Assembly: GCA_014925825.1 (NCBI GenBank)
Contig: JACGCK010000385.1
Coordinates: 1-29,879 of the forward strand
Reading direction: 5' to 3'
Origin: Pholiota molesta
Taxonomy: Eukaryota; Basidiomycota; Agaricomycetes; Agaricales; Strophariaceae
DNA: 29,879 bases
A model generated the notes under the pieces. It was not told where the DNA came from, did not search any database, and was given only the letters and a program-made list of their open reading frames with translations. Below are positions 9,157-20,963 of this stretch, piece after piece; position 1 is the first letter of the stretch, and every line of letters begins with the position of its first letter. The translations under genes were made by a program, and so were the position numbers.

Positions 9157-12100
9157 ATGTCGGACGTGTCCTCCGTGCCCTCGCGCGCCACGTCGCCCGT
9201 CCCCGCCACAGACCTCCACACAGCCCGCCCATACCGCTTCACATGGGACCCCGCATCCCGCATACAGGGCCCCGCCAGCGTTGCAGGCACCACAGACGGC
9301 GGCCGCGGCGACGACTTCGCATCCACCCCGCACCCCATGGCCTTTCTCTCCACCACCGCCCTCGCCCTGCCCACAGAGTGGAGCAGCTCCCGCACGGGCT
9401 TCCACGGTACGTATGCACGCTCTATCTCGTCTTCTCGTCGCTGACGGCGAGCAGCGATCTCGACCGTGCTCAACAACCCCCACAAGCGCCAGGCACCACC
9501 CAAAGCGCACTCGCTGCTGCCCCCTGTACCGCCCGCCACCCTCCCCCGCGTCCGCCGCAAGGACTTTGAGCCCTACCTCGCCGCTGTTGCGCCCGAATGG
9601 GATCGCTACCAGCACAGTATCCGCGCCAGTCTCGAAGAACAGGATGACGATCAGTGGACGCCGCGCAATTCCATCGCTGCGGAGGCCGAGATGGCTACCC
9701 CCACACGGCGGAGCTCCGTCATCAGCCAGGGCCCAGGCCAGGGTACAGGAGGCGGCGGCGCCGCCGGACGCAACATGCCCCCCCTCGACTCCGTCCCGGC
9801 CGTCTTCTTCCAGAAAACCTTCGACCTCGCCGACCCCCGCACCTTCGCCACCGTCACCGAGCAGCCGCCCGACGCCGACCCGACCGCCGTCGACCCCCTG
9901 TCCCTCTCGCACGCCCTGCCCCTCCTCGAGCGCCTCGACCGCCACGCCGACACCGTCGAGCAGCACCTCGTGCGCGAGCTCGGCGTGCGCGCGCCGTCCT
10001 TCTTCGCCGCGCTGACGAACCTGCATGACCTGCAGGCGGAGTCCGCGCGCTGCCTCGCGCGCGTCGGCACCCTGCGCGCGGAGCTCGCCGCCGTCGACGA
10101 GGGCAGTGCGCGCCAGGGGCTGCGGCTCGTGCGCGCGGCGGCCGGGCATGCGAACCTGAGGAAGGTGCAGGATGGGGTGCGGATGGTCGGCGGTGTGATG
10201 GAGATGACGGGGGTGGCGAAGGGATTGGTGCATGCTGGGCAATGGGGCGAAGCGCTGGGCGTGATCGAAGAGCTGGAGAGGATGTGGGAGGCGGGTACAG
10301 GCGGCGTCGAGGGGGTGGAGCCGAAGCAGACAAATGGAGTGAATGGTAACGGCAATAGCAATGGCTATGCGCGCAGTGCGTCGCCCCTCCCTCCGATGGC
10401 AGAAGAACACGAAGACGATGAACATTCCTACCTCACCATCAATTCGAAATCCACGACTCCGGTATCTTCATCTCCCCGCCCATATAGCACCACCCCCACA
10501 ACTGCACTGTCGAAAACAGCCCCCTCTTCCGCATCACCGGTCCCTCTCTCTTCCCTACACGCCTTCTCCGCGCTCCCAACGCACCTCCGCACGCTGACGC
10601 TCGAGATTGCGGCCGCGCTGGCCGCAGAGCTCGTCGCGGTGCTCCGGGGCGATCTCGAGGCGCGCATCGCAGGGAAGCCTGATGGGAGGCACGGGGACCA
10701 CGTCGGTTTGGTCGTCAATGTAGAGGATGCGAATGCGAACGGGGAGCTGCATATGGCGGAGAAGGACGAAGACGAGGGTCTAAGAGACAGGCTGAAGCCG
10801 CTGCTGATGAACCTGGTGCGCACGAAGGGGCTGAAGGAGGGCGTGCTATCGTGGCGCGAGGCGGTTCTGATCATAGTGCGCGGAATCTTAAAAGAGGTGC
10901 GTTTGGGCTGCTTGTTCGCTTTTGTTCGGCGCTAGCCCGTTATTCCGTTTATTTTCATGGCTTACTAGCTATGATATGTGCTCAGCAGACGTGAGCACAA
11001 GCTGACTATCATGTTTATCCCTTCAGATACTCCCCGCATTCGACGCCGAAGACGACGAGACCAATAGCAGCAGGGAGGCATCTCGGTGCGTGCACCATCA
11101 TTTATGTTTTTATTGACGTCATAACTAACCTACACTGTACGCTATGTTTTGTACATATAGGACGGGGCTAGGAGATCAGCTGCGAGCAATGGAGCCCACA
11201 GAATTCCTCGTGCTTATCCAGGGCGTGTATCGCCGGCTCTTGAATGGTATCGAGGGTTTGCAGAGGCAGAGCACGATTGTGGTAGAAGTACTAACAGCGG
11301 TTGGGTACGTGTTCGCTGCTTTTTTGTGCGATGTATTTGGATGCTGATGACCTGCTTTCATGCCAATCCGCTCTTCTATCATTTACGCTCTTGCGTTCTG
11401 GCTTTACTTACCTTCGCAACTCTCCTCGCCTCACACGCGCACATACACATCCGAGCAGTCCACAACCTCACCAACCCGCGCCCGACCTCCCCGCACTTGA
11501 AACGGACCTTGCGGACATCGTTTCCTCGGCCGCGGAGCTGGCAAACACGCAAGCCGCGCGCGTTATCGCCTTCCGGGCGGAGCGCCACGCGGCGCTTTCA
11601 CTCGACGACTTCCTGGTGTTCTTCAACGACTCGTGGGCGTTTGTCATCAGATGCGAGACAGTGTGCCGACGAATGATTGTTGGACTAAGGGGGACAGTGG
11701 TTGGGCAGGCAAAGCTCTTCCTGCAGAACTTCCACCAGACCCGCATATCGGCGTCAGCAAAACTCGTGGAGGACGAGCAATGGAACCCCACGGAGGTGAC
11801 ATCGGAGCTGCAGCACATAGCAAACGTCATCGTAGACTCGGCCATGCGCGACCCTCCAGATCTACTTCTCGACAAGCACGCTACACTCTTCACCCCGCTG
11901 CCCGCAGCGGCGTCGTCCTTCTCGGTGGCCACACCAACCCCGACGCCCACCACGGCCACCGCGATGGACGGCGCGCTGTCGCCCACCACCCCGGCCGGCC
12001 CGCCGTCGGCCGCGCACGGGCACACGCAGCCGCCCGCGGACGCGCTGCGTGCCGCGCACGGGCACAGCACGAAGCACCTGCGCATCGAGGAGCGCTCGTA

Positions 12101-13897
12101 CTTCGCGGTGTCGGCGACGGCGGCGATGCTCGGCCTGCTGCTGGACTACCTGCGCGTGGTCGTGAACCTGCCGCTGCTGACGCCGGACACGATGGGGCGC
12201 GTGATCGAGTTTCTGAAGGCGTTCAATTCGCGCACGTGTCAGGTTGTGCTCGGGGCGGGCGCGATGCGGAGTGCGGGGCTGAAGAATATCACGGCGAAGC
12301 ATTTGGGTGCGTCATGTTTTCCTCTTTGTTTATCTTCAACATGCGCTGTGAGCCAGGAACGTGTTTGCTGATTTTTTTTTCCCCTTTCATTTCGATTCCT
12401 CCAGCGCTGGCGTCGCAATCGTTGTCCATCGTGTATGAGCTCATACCATATGTGCGCGAAACATTCCGGCGGCATCTAAGCCGGAAGCAGGCGGTGATGC
12501 TCGTCGAATTCGACAAGTTGAAACGGGTGCGTGAATTTCGCGTTCCATTCCTCCATTCATTCGCCTCGTGCGCGAGTTTAGCTGACATCGCTCTCCATTT
12601 GGCAATATTTCTATTTGCATCTGCTATAGGACTACCAAGAGCATCAGAATGAGATCCATTCGAAATTGGTAGCTATCATGGGCGACAGGCTGAATGCACA
12701 TATCAAGGCGCTCAAGGTTCGTAATGCCTTGCTCTAATCGCGTGGTTGGGCGCGCTCAGTTAATTGTTTGTTCGGTGGTTACAGACTGTGGATTGGAGCG
12801 TGCCGAAGCCTGGTGGAGGCGTTAATGACTATATGGAGATCCTTGTGAAGGAGACTGTTACGCTGCATAAAGTGCTCTCGCGCTATCTTTCGCCGCCCGT
12901 TGTCGAAGTGAGTGTTTCGGTTCCGTTTCTGTTTTTCGGCGCTGCGTGTAGCATGCACTGGCGCTCTTGTGCATATCGTATTGATTGCTAATGTTTTTCT
13001 CGCTTCTCCGCCGCCTCCGCCGCCTCCCTCCCTGGATGTTCTTTGAACGCACCTTTGGATCTATTGTCTTGATTGTGGGGGTACGCGATCTTAGTATGTA
13101 ATGACGCAAGTCTTTGCTGCTATCAATCACCGCTTGTCAGAGGAGTATGGCCTCATTGAGCTGCCTCACCAGGAGGCCAAGACAAGGTGCGTCTGGTTAT
13201 TCTACTCATGTCACAAAAGTATTAATGAATCGTTCATTTCATTTCTACCCTATTATATGTACTATGTGTTTCATTCTCTCATTCCATTTTTAGATTACTC
13301 GCCGATGCAAAGTACCTTCACCAGAAGCTCTCAGTGCTGCGCAACGTCGGTGCCCCCACGGGCATGCTGGAAACAGTCGTCGCTGAGAAACCCATACCGC
13401 GCGCCCCAGGGTCAAGTCCCAGTCGTCCCGCAACGCCGGGAGCCGGAAACGCGACCGCCTCGCCGGCGCCTGTGCCGGGCGCGCCCCCGCTCATCAGAAG
13501 CAACACATTAAACGCCAATCAGCGCCTGAAGGGGCTCCTGTCAGGAAGATCTGCGTCCTTCGCCCAGGCGCAGTCTAGCACCAACGTGGACAAGGCGCTG
13601 CCGCCGCCGCAGCGCACCACCGAGTCGCCGCCACCGGTGCCGCCATCGATGGACAAGCCGCGCGCGGCGGCGGCGGCGGTGGCGCGCTCGCAGTCGTCGC
13701 TGAACGTCGCTAGCGGCGCTAGCAGTATCTTTGGCGCGAGCAATGCGAGTGTCGATCGGCTGACGCAGGACAGCAGCCTGGTGTCGCTGACCTCGCCGCC
13801 TATAACTGAGGCGGCGGGCTCCGGCGGGTTCAAACAGGTCGAGGCGCCGCCGTCCCCGAATCCTGACGCAAAACCTGCGGATTCAGGTGGCCAATGA
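9157..13897 (+). CDS. VPS54: VPS54, GARP complex subunit
   Basis: VPS54 is a subunit of the GARP tethering complex, which captures endosome-derived vesicles at the trans-Golgi network. Ten exons (9157-9406, 9455-10896, 11027-11085, 11161-11304, 11459-12306, 12405-12526, 12630-12716, 12785-12907, 13095-13186, 13294-13897) join without a break to 1,256 aa. The N-terminal half shows ISTVLNNPHKRQAPPKAHS, then VPAVFFQKTFDLADPRTFAT, a heptad-rich helix with LFERLDRH-type spacing (here LLERLDRHADTVEQHLVREL) and LHDLQAESARCLARVGTLRA. The C-terminal half shows AKLVEDEQWNPTEVTSELQH, RIEERSYFAVSATAAMLGLL, MGRVIEFLKAFNSRTCQVVL, KNITAKHLALASQSLSIVYE and IPYVRETFRRHLSRKQAVML, which is the conserved Vps54 block. 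A Pro/Thr/Ala-rich insert lies near residues 788-840. The last 170 or so residues are low-complexity Ser/Pro/Ala and probably disordered. Intron 8 is the longest (187 nt). Confidence 0.95.
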
Positions 13898-16800
13898 TGA
13901 CCCCAAATGGGCATGGTAGGACTTGGGGAGGGAGCGGTCTCGTTGCCTGCTCCCTGGATACTGCTTCTTCACAGCGGCCGTGGGGTTGGCTCGAATGCTC
14001 CTGGAGTAGGTGGACTCTGGGCGTCCGGCGTGGACCCGTATCTGGACTTCTGCTGGAAATTTGTTGATATATATGGATTCTTGGAGATGGAAGCAAGCAT
14101 GCAGTATGAGTGTTATCGTTTTTCGAAGCTGCTGGAAGAAGCCAGTTGTTGCGCAGCCTGGACGAGAGCAGGCAGTGCAGATAGGATGCGGTCCGAATCC
14201 TTACCTCCCTGTCATGACCTGCGCAGGCGAAGGAAATCCTTAATAGGGGCGTTTCCCTGATTCGAGCCAAGATGTTGATCGCACCGCAGGCTATCGAGCT
14301 CGTGAAATTATTATGTGGGATGGGAGTCCTGTTCTGGAAGCTCGCAGAGCCTTTATAGGCCTCCTCAATCCCTGCAGCTTAGGCTGCGATGCGCTTCCCT
14401 TGCTTCTACTTCTCCCTTTTCTAGACGATCCCTGTATATAGACACCTCTGAGCTTGTTATTTCGATTCATCGCCAGCCGTCTGTTACCAGTCTGTGCTGG
14501 TCTGTTAATTTTGCTGTTTTACATATATATCCTGACTCTCATATGTGGGTCCTAAAATAATGGTAGTCTCTCGGCATTCTCACATTTGTTCTGTATCCCG
14601 TTCTATACATGGAGGTTACATCTAATATCTACTCTGCTCCGTTGCTATACCCTCGTTCTGTTTATTGCAAAATTTGTTCACGGCTTCGTCCTCGAATAGA
14701 GCACGGATCAGGTCCTACCGTATTCGAACTTGACACAGTCGTGAAGGTGGGCATAGTAGGCGACATTCTATACCCTTTTCAGGCGTCATCATTTGGTGAG
14801 TTTGGAGTTTGATGGAATTGAAGCATCGGCGAGTCAGTGCTAGCGCTGCTTCTCGTGATTATTAAAGGACAGGTCTAGGCTCCATATCACAAGTGACTGA
14901 TACCTGTCGACTCCCTGCGTGGGTTGAGTGCAGATCATACTATCGCTGTAAGTATGTTTGATGAACCCGCGGGTACGTCATTTATGTATGTAAGTAGTAG
15001 CACTCGCTTTATGTTTGGCTCATGCTAACAATCACAGATGCTCGTTATGTTCACCAAGGAACATCTTGTGATCATAGCAATACATATTGGAGAGTACATG
15101 AAAGTATCTGAATGAAAGGTATCTCGAAAGCTTGTTTTGGGTCCAGGAGCTCTCTGCGACATATTCGAAAGAAATGCTCCCTTTCTCGTTTGGAAGAAGT
15201 TTCGGATAAAGAATGTTCTGTTCCTCCAGCAACCTTCTTTTGTTCTGTGCGAATCAAAAAGTATGTTTTTCTCAAGGTGAATGGACGCACGAGCATAAGT
15301 TTCCGTCTTCGTGCTCGCCTCTGCTCGACCGTTGCAGAAACAAGTGCATGTTTCTATTTTTAGGAGGTTGTCGCCAAGAGAGAACGTGCGCCGCGCGGCG
15401 CGCACACACAAACTCACACAAACTGGTCGGCTTTTTATGGAGCATTGATGAGGCGCAAAGGAGCACGACTGCTGCCAAAAAAGTCAATTATATTCCAGCT
15501 AGAATAGAACCAAAAACTTATAAGTGCGCACCCTCCCAGTTAATACATATAGCGACTGGTGCGTTCCTCAAGAGGCAAGTCATCTACGTACGCACATGCC
15601 TACCAACTAGGAAATTTCGCGCTCGAGGTTGGCTCGAAGCCGCATTGCCTCGCATTGCGGTGATTGAACAATGAAGACAGATTTGCCGAAAACAAAAGGA
15701 CAATAATCTATCGGAGCATTAGGTCAAGCTTTACGCAAGTTCTAAGTTGCTGTGAAATCCTCTGACGACGACGCTGTGATTGCGGTTTAACCAAGGTTTA
15801 ACCCATTCAATTGCAATATCCGAGTCTGCGCGCAGCCCGGATTCGATGCCAAAGCGACACACCAAAAAGTTTTTTATGCCAAGTTACGAGGTTTACGGCG
15901 ACGCATAGAGAGAGCCCGCCTGGATCTTTTAGTGCTTGAAGGTCAGCTCACAGCTCAGGAATATCAATAAATACTATGGAACTATATGGGTCGTCAGCTG
16001 TCCTCGGTTACGCGCCCTATGACTACCGCGCCTGGCTTACTTTGAAGATTGACCTTTTGGACAACGTTGCTCGAGCCCCTGCGCTGCACACACACTGGTC
16101 TTGGCGCCCCCCGGCTGTATAACCAGAACGGGCTTGATATACTATTTTTGGGCGTTCGGGTGGTCGGTCCTCAAGTGCAGACCGTCGGACACGGCGCCTA
16201 TCAGCGCCTATCGTGTCGCAGATAAAAATTGTGACTCGGCCAACACGAAAATTCAAAAAACATTGGAGACATATGACCAGCGTAAACGTACAAGGCGTCA
16301 AAATAGCGTTGTGAAATTTTATTCTCCTCCGTGTAGGTGAGCTAATTCGTCTGCAATGCCCGAGTTAGCTGGGTTTTGAAACATGCATTAGCCTTTAGAT
16401 TCAAAGTAATTGGAAATATGTACCTAGACTAGGAGCCTCAGGGAGGACAATCGCCCCCGACGCCCCGGCCGATAAATCAACCCCGCACTCCTATGAGGCG
16501 TCAAATAGTTCACGCATGCCTCGTTCCGGGTGTGGACTGTTGGACTTTGCACATACTTAGATTCCCAGGCTGGCCCAGGTGAATTCAGTTTCGGCGCAGG
16601 TGTCCTCGGGCTGGTAAAGCCATGGGCTATTCAGAATAGGCGCGTGTGTGCTTTGTGACTCGTGCGACGTGTAATATGATGTGCTACAGTTCGTTCATTC
16701 GTGATCTGTCGAGATTTTGGGGGGCCAAGTGCTGATGATGACATCCTACGGTCGTCGAGCAGTATTCAGTAGTATCCATGCACGCGGCTCATATTATTTC

Positions 16801-18304
16801 GAGTCATATTATTTCTTTGTCGCTTGTCGCGAAGACACTCGAAAAAATGTGTGTATATTTAGACGTGCACATGCGTGACATCACTTCGAGACCCGGCGGC
16901 GTTTGTTCTTCTAGGGTGCGCTAAAAATACGACACACTCAGCACCGCAGCGGTCGCCTGAGGCGCATGGTGTCGATATTCTGCAGAGCCTGTCACGGACA
17001 CTTCGAATGCAACTAGAAGATATGCAAACATCATGGATGGGCTGGTAATCTCCCTGAGCCGCGCCACAGCCGTGTGTCTACGCACAGGGCTTGGAACAAC
17101 ACAGAAGCCCATGGAAGGCCAGAGTATGTTCCAGCCCATGGGTGCAACCCCATCTATCTGATCCCGGGAATAGCCTGCTCTGCAATTCTTCACTTCTATA
17201 TGTATTCCGTTCGCACACACCTCTAGACGCCGCCGCCATTGTCCTCAAGGCCTGCTGTGCACGTTTAAAATGAATGAAAGTGAAAATGTCATGTCACACC
17301 CTGACCCTAAATGAATGATCAAACTCTTTCGAATTGCTCTGATGTCGGATAGATACCTTACCTTATTGATTAATATGTCGAACAATGGAGATTGAATGGA
17401 CGCGTTCGAAGATGGCAGAAATTCCCTAGATAGGAGGACCGATCTCGACTGGTTTGCCTATTATGGGAGAACAAAGGAGAACGGGTCTTGATTCCGTAAC
17501 GTTGTGAGGCTAGTGTTCGAAGACAGTCTGAGGAGCACACTTAATTTAATATTTTTTGATAGATTTAAAGCTGTGTGTGCAAAGGAGCTAAAAGAACAAA
17601 GGTGGCTCTGAGTGATGCATGTATCAGATATCCTTGGACAGACAGATGGGGAGAACGAGGGAAGACCGCAGCGGTTATGATGGCCTGTTGAGAGCAGAAA
17701 GAAAAGATGGAACTTGGGACGAAGCTTAGATGGAAGATGTTCCCCGATTCGCTGGCAATTAGAGGTGTGGTTGAGCTGAGGCAAAGATTCGGAGAGCGGC
17801 GGATATATCTGGTGCGGTTTTGAATACGATCAGGAATTATGTGTGTGCACGCGCCCAGAAGCCTGCGAACAGGAAGCACGATAGATCGACGGGTCTGGTG
17901 CAGTCAAATTTTGAAATAATGGGTGCATATGGTGGGTAGGATATCGAGCTGTCAAGAGAATTTCGCCATCATGCAATGTCGACTCTTCATGGCAGCAGAT
18001 TGTGCGAGGAGATACGGCCCAGGTTGCAACCTCGCGACATTAACGTGGAGTACCGCGTCAATCGCCGCCTTAGGCCTCGAGTCCCGAGAATGTTGATTCA
18101 ACAAGGTTTCATGGTGACAGAGCATTGAATATTGATGTGGACGCACCAGACAAGACAGACAGGCGCGACTGCAACAGTCGCGGTCATCGCACCATCCATG
18201 ACGACATATGGCCTCATCTTGGTACGCCACGCTCAGGTCACGTCGTCCAAGCGTGCGCGCATTGCGCAGCGAGCGCATCCCGGCGAGCGCGAGCTAATGC
18301 GCAG

Positions 18305-18309
18305 CCAAT
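18305..18309 (+). promoter_or_regulatory. CCAAT box upstream of the Ecl1-like gene
   Basis: A CCAAT pentamer lies about 355 bases before the ATG at 18663. It is a possible binding site for the fungal CCAAT-binding (Hap) complex. A pentamer is common by chance, so this is weak. Confidence 0.25.
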
Positions 18310-18471
18310 GGCCAGCAATGGAGAGGCAGGAGAGGCGGGCGCAGGTGCATGATGCCACACGTTTGCAGGGAGTCATCTGATTCCGAACGTGTGAGGTGAG
18401 ATGGATCTGAGCCACCCGGCATCTTGCGGCAGGACCAGGGCGCGGAGTGCAAATCGGGGGAGATGCGCTGT

Positions 18472-18477
18472 CACGTG
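18472..18477. promoter_or_regulatory. CACGTG E-box upstream of the Ecl1-like gene
   Basis: The palindrome CACGTG lies about 190 bases before the ATG at 18663 and about 90 bases before the TATA box. It is a possible bHLH factor site. Function is inferred from position only. Confidence 0.3.
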
Positions 18478-18564
18478 CATGGACAAGCATTGAGTCAGTT
18501 TGGGAATGTGACACGCGTTACTTGAATTAAATTTGTCCAAATGTCGCGACCTCCCTGCTCGACT

Positions 18565-18572
18565 TATATAAA
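18565..18572 (+). promoter_or_regulatory. TATA box of the Ecl1-like gene
   Basis: TATATAAA lies 90 bases before the ATG and is followed by a C/T-rich leader. This is the clearest core promoter in the window. A regulated, TATA-driven promoter would fit a stress- or starvation-induced Ecl1-type gene. Confidence 0.65.
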
Positions 18573-18662
18573 CCCCGTCCCATTTCTCGTCGCCTCCATT
18601 TCCCCACCGCCACTCGCCATCGTCCACAACGTCCAGCTCTCCCCAACTCTGCATCCTTGACC

Positions 18663-19977
18663 ATGTTCGAGGAAATATGTCTCGTCTGCGGCAAGCACCT
18701 CAAGGACGACGGGTACCCCACTTCCACCCCTTGTCCCTACCCCAGTGCTAACAAACTTGCCCCTACTCAGACGTGCATACTGCAGCGACGACTGCCAAAA
18801 CTCTGATCTTTCGTCGCCCTCTATCTCGTCTTCGAGTAGTGCCCTTTCATCACCCAGCATGGGCTTTGCCGCAGGAGGCGACGTGCCTGCCCTCATGCCC
18901 TCGGCTCTGGGCTCAGCCCTCAAGGTATACGCTGGTCGCAACGGAACATATGGCTCCTCATCTTCGGCCTCCTCTGCCTCCTGGTCTGTTCTCGACGACG
19001 ATGACGACGAGACTGCCCTCCGCTACGCCCGCAGTGAACATGTCTACCACGATGCCTTCGACCCACTCTGCGACACGAGCTCAAAATCTGCCAACTACAT
19101 CTATACCATCAACTCGGCTGCATTGTCCTACGCCCGTCGCCCTTCTGGGACCAACAACCATTCCACCGTTCCTCATCTACAACACCGGCGCTTGTCCTCC
19201 GGCTCCTCATCCAGCCACGTGCGGGGCATCCCTCGGAGTGCTCCTTTGATGTCGGCCACTTCACACGATGACGAACTCTTCGACTTCGGATTCTCCTCCG
19301 CTGAGGCTTTAGACATTGACGACAACGACAACCATTCCGAGCAAGACTGGGGCGATTCCAAACCAAAATATCCCGGGTCCATTAAATCAAAACGTAGCCG
19401 TAACCGTGCGAGCCTCCCCGCCTGCTTTTCATTGCTTCAGATGTCTTCACCGAAAAAGGCGTCGCCCGTGTCGTCCTCGTCCGGCAACACGATCGCACGA
19501 GTATCACCTCCCACGCCTAAATTGCCTATCAGTACCGGCCTTTCGCATGTCCACCCAGTGTCTTCTATTCCTGTGCAATCCATCCATTCCACGCCTCGAG
19601 GCCGCCGACGTGAAGCAGACCATTCCAGGTCCAGTAGGCGTTCGGGTCAGTCTGACAGCTCTCGCTCTCGATCACGGCCCCGCCGCGTGCTTGTGTCGGA
19701 GAGTCCGAGGCTGGTTGAGCGCAATTTCTGGGATATGGAAGATTGCGGCGAGGGATTGTTCGAACTTCCCCGAAGGGGCCGCGAGGCCATTCGCAGGAAC
19801 AGTTCGCCTCCACCTTTTGAGCCCTCTCACTCAAGAAACGATTCCCAACATAGGACGCGTGGGCGCGCAAGGGTCGAGGATCTAAGCAATGCAATCTCTA
19901 GCGACGCACCCGGGTACGGAAATGGGCGCAGTGGGCTTATGCACAGGGAACGCGCCGTAGCAAGGATCCCTCTGTAA
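18663..19977 (+). CDS. Ecl1-family zinc-binding protein (life-span regulatory factor domain)
   Basis: The N-terminus matches the short zinc-binding region of the Ecl1/Ecl2/Ecl3 family, fission yeast proteins that extend chronological lifespan and respond to nutrient limitation. Exons are 18663-18712 and 18771-19977, giving 418 aa. The 58 nt intron has a textbook GTGCTAAC branch site and cuts the zinc motif in two: CLVCGKHL in exon 1 (residues 6-13) and AYCSDDCQNSDL just after the join (about residues 19-30), giving CxxC plus CxxxC. The rest is long, Ser-rich and probably disordered. It includes an acidic run DDDDDE, a region FDFGFSSAEALDIDDNDN, a basic SIKSKRSRNR block, and an Arg/Ser-rich stretch SSRRSGQSDSSRSRSRPRR. 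The basic blocks could act in nuclear localisation. Fission yeast Ecl1 is only about 80 aa, so most of this chain is a lineage-specific extension. The family call rests on the Cys motif alone. Confidence 0.75.
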
Positions 19978-20963
19978 CCGTGACGACTCGGCGCTTTGGG
20001 CCTTTCGCCACCAAAACCCCATTTTTCTTTATTCGATCTTCTCCGGTTTCTCCAATAAGGATCCATTTTTACGACTGCATTCAATTCCAAAAACGACACA
20101 GTCCACCCGGCTTTTTTTCTCGGGGCACGTCTTTCCACTCCACCTTAGAGAATCTATTTTCTTGCATTCAACTCGGAATATCATCGCATAGTGTCATCGT
20201 CAACGTCTTCTCCCTGTTCCACGTCATCCGGCCTCATCTTCGTTCGCTTTCGGTTCATCGCAAAATCCTCATGGAAATGCTCTCATCGCCGCTCACCCGT
20301 ATTGTCTCGTTATTCGTCGTCATGTCATCGCAACTTTTACTCGCACCCGTCCAAAAAATGCTTTATTGCTCTCCTCATCTCATCTGTTCCGTTGTCGTTA
20401 TCGTTCACACCCCCACCTCATTGTTATCGTTATCCTTGGACGGGCAATAAATCACGCGAAGCCTTGCACGACCTTATCTTCCGCCCACTATCACTCCGTT
20501 ATCGCAGCCGATCCCTTCCCTCCTCTCTTCTTCCTTATCGAATACGACGCGATACGGTATTTCCTATTCCATCTTCTATGAGGCTCTGATCTTTTTCTTT
20601 CTCTCATCATTTAACATTGGGTTACCTTCTCATATTTGTTCAAACGTCGAGTACCCATACCAAAAATCGCTTCCGCTTCTCACCATCGTACCTTATCCTC
20701 ATCCTTTTCCCACATCAAAAAAAAATGTACCTCACATAGCATCTTACTTATATCACCATCACTTCTCAACAAGGAATACACACATAACAGGCATATATTT
20801 CATATATTCATCATTTTGGTCACCATAACTCGTTTCTTCAATCCATCCGCAACACAACATCGCATCACTTTTCACCACATCACATCTATTCCTCCCCTCT
20901 CCTTGGTTTGTCGTTACTTTTGCATATCGTATGGATATGGTCATATGTGTATGAATAAATAAA
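19978..20963 (+). terminator. Pyrimidine-rich 3' region of the Ecl1-like gene with poly(A) signals
   Basis: After the stop codon the plus strand stays strongly C/T-rich for about 1 kb and holds no recognisable protein. Two overlapping AATAAA motifs occur at 20954-20959 and 20958-20963. If they are used, the transcript has an unusually long 3' untranslated region of about 1 kb. A separate non-coding transcript is an alternative. Confidence 0.4.

Larger units (their letters stand above)
13898..18564. other. Gene desert of about 4.7 kb
   Basis: The first few hundred bases are probably the VPS54 3' untranslated region. Beyond that I find no open frame with recognisable domains, no spliced model with good junctions, no transposase or reverse transcriptase motif, and no tRNA-like A/B boxes. 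Short direct repeats exist, such as the repeated GCGCCTATC near 16195-16213 and the repeated TCATATTATTT near 16788-16813. On the minus strand, 17450-17790 is pyrimidine-rich like a fungal leader, but no coding sequence follows it. Confidence 0.5.

Noticed and set aside
8640..9569. Plus-strand open frame of about 309 codons
   Set aside because: It is a GC-driven shadow opposite SAM37 and overlapping the start of VPS54 in another frame; low-complexity Arg, Gly and Pro content.
8251..10425. Minus-strand open frame of over 700 codons
   Set aside because: It lies antisense to VPS54 and partly over SAM37. Its composition is Arg/Pro/His-rich shadow sequence, while both underlying genes show clear domains and introns. 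Only its last part coincides with real SAM37 exons.
11468..12085. Minus-strand open frame of 205 codons
   Set aside because: Antisense to the conserved VPS54 exon at 11459-12306; no domain.
15025..15417. 130-codon minus-strand open frame in the first gene desert
   Set aside because: No motif, mixed composition and competing open frames on both strands; not better than chance.
17461..17879. Overlapping minus-strand open frames with a pyrimidine-rich leader look
   Set aside because: Both frames are Ser/Leu-rich with no motif, and no coding exon follows downstream on that strand.
19980..20450. 156-codon open frame right after the Ecl1-like gene
   Set aside because: Its openness reflects C/T-rich sequence (Ser, Leu, Phe, His runs); no domain. 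Better explained as 3' untranslated sequence.
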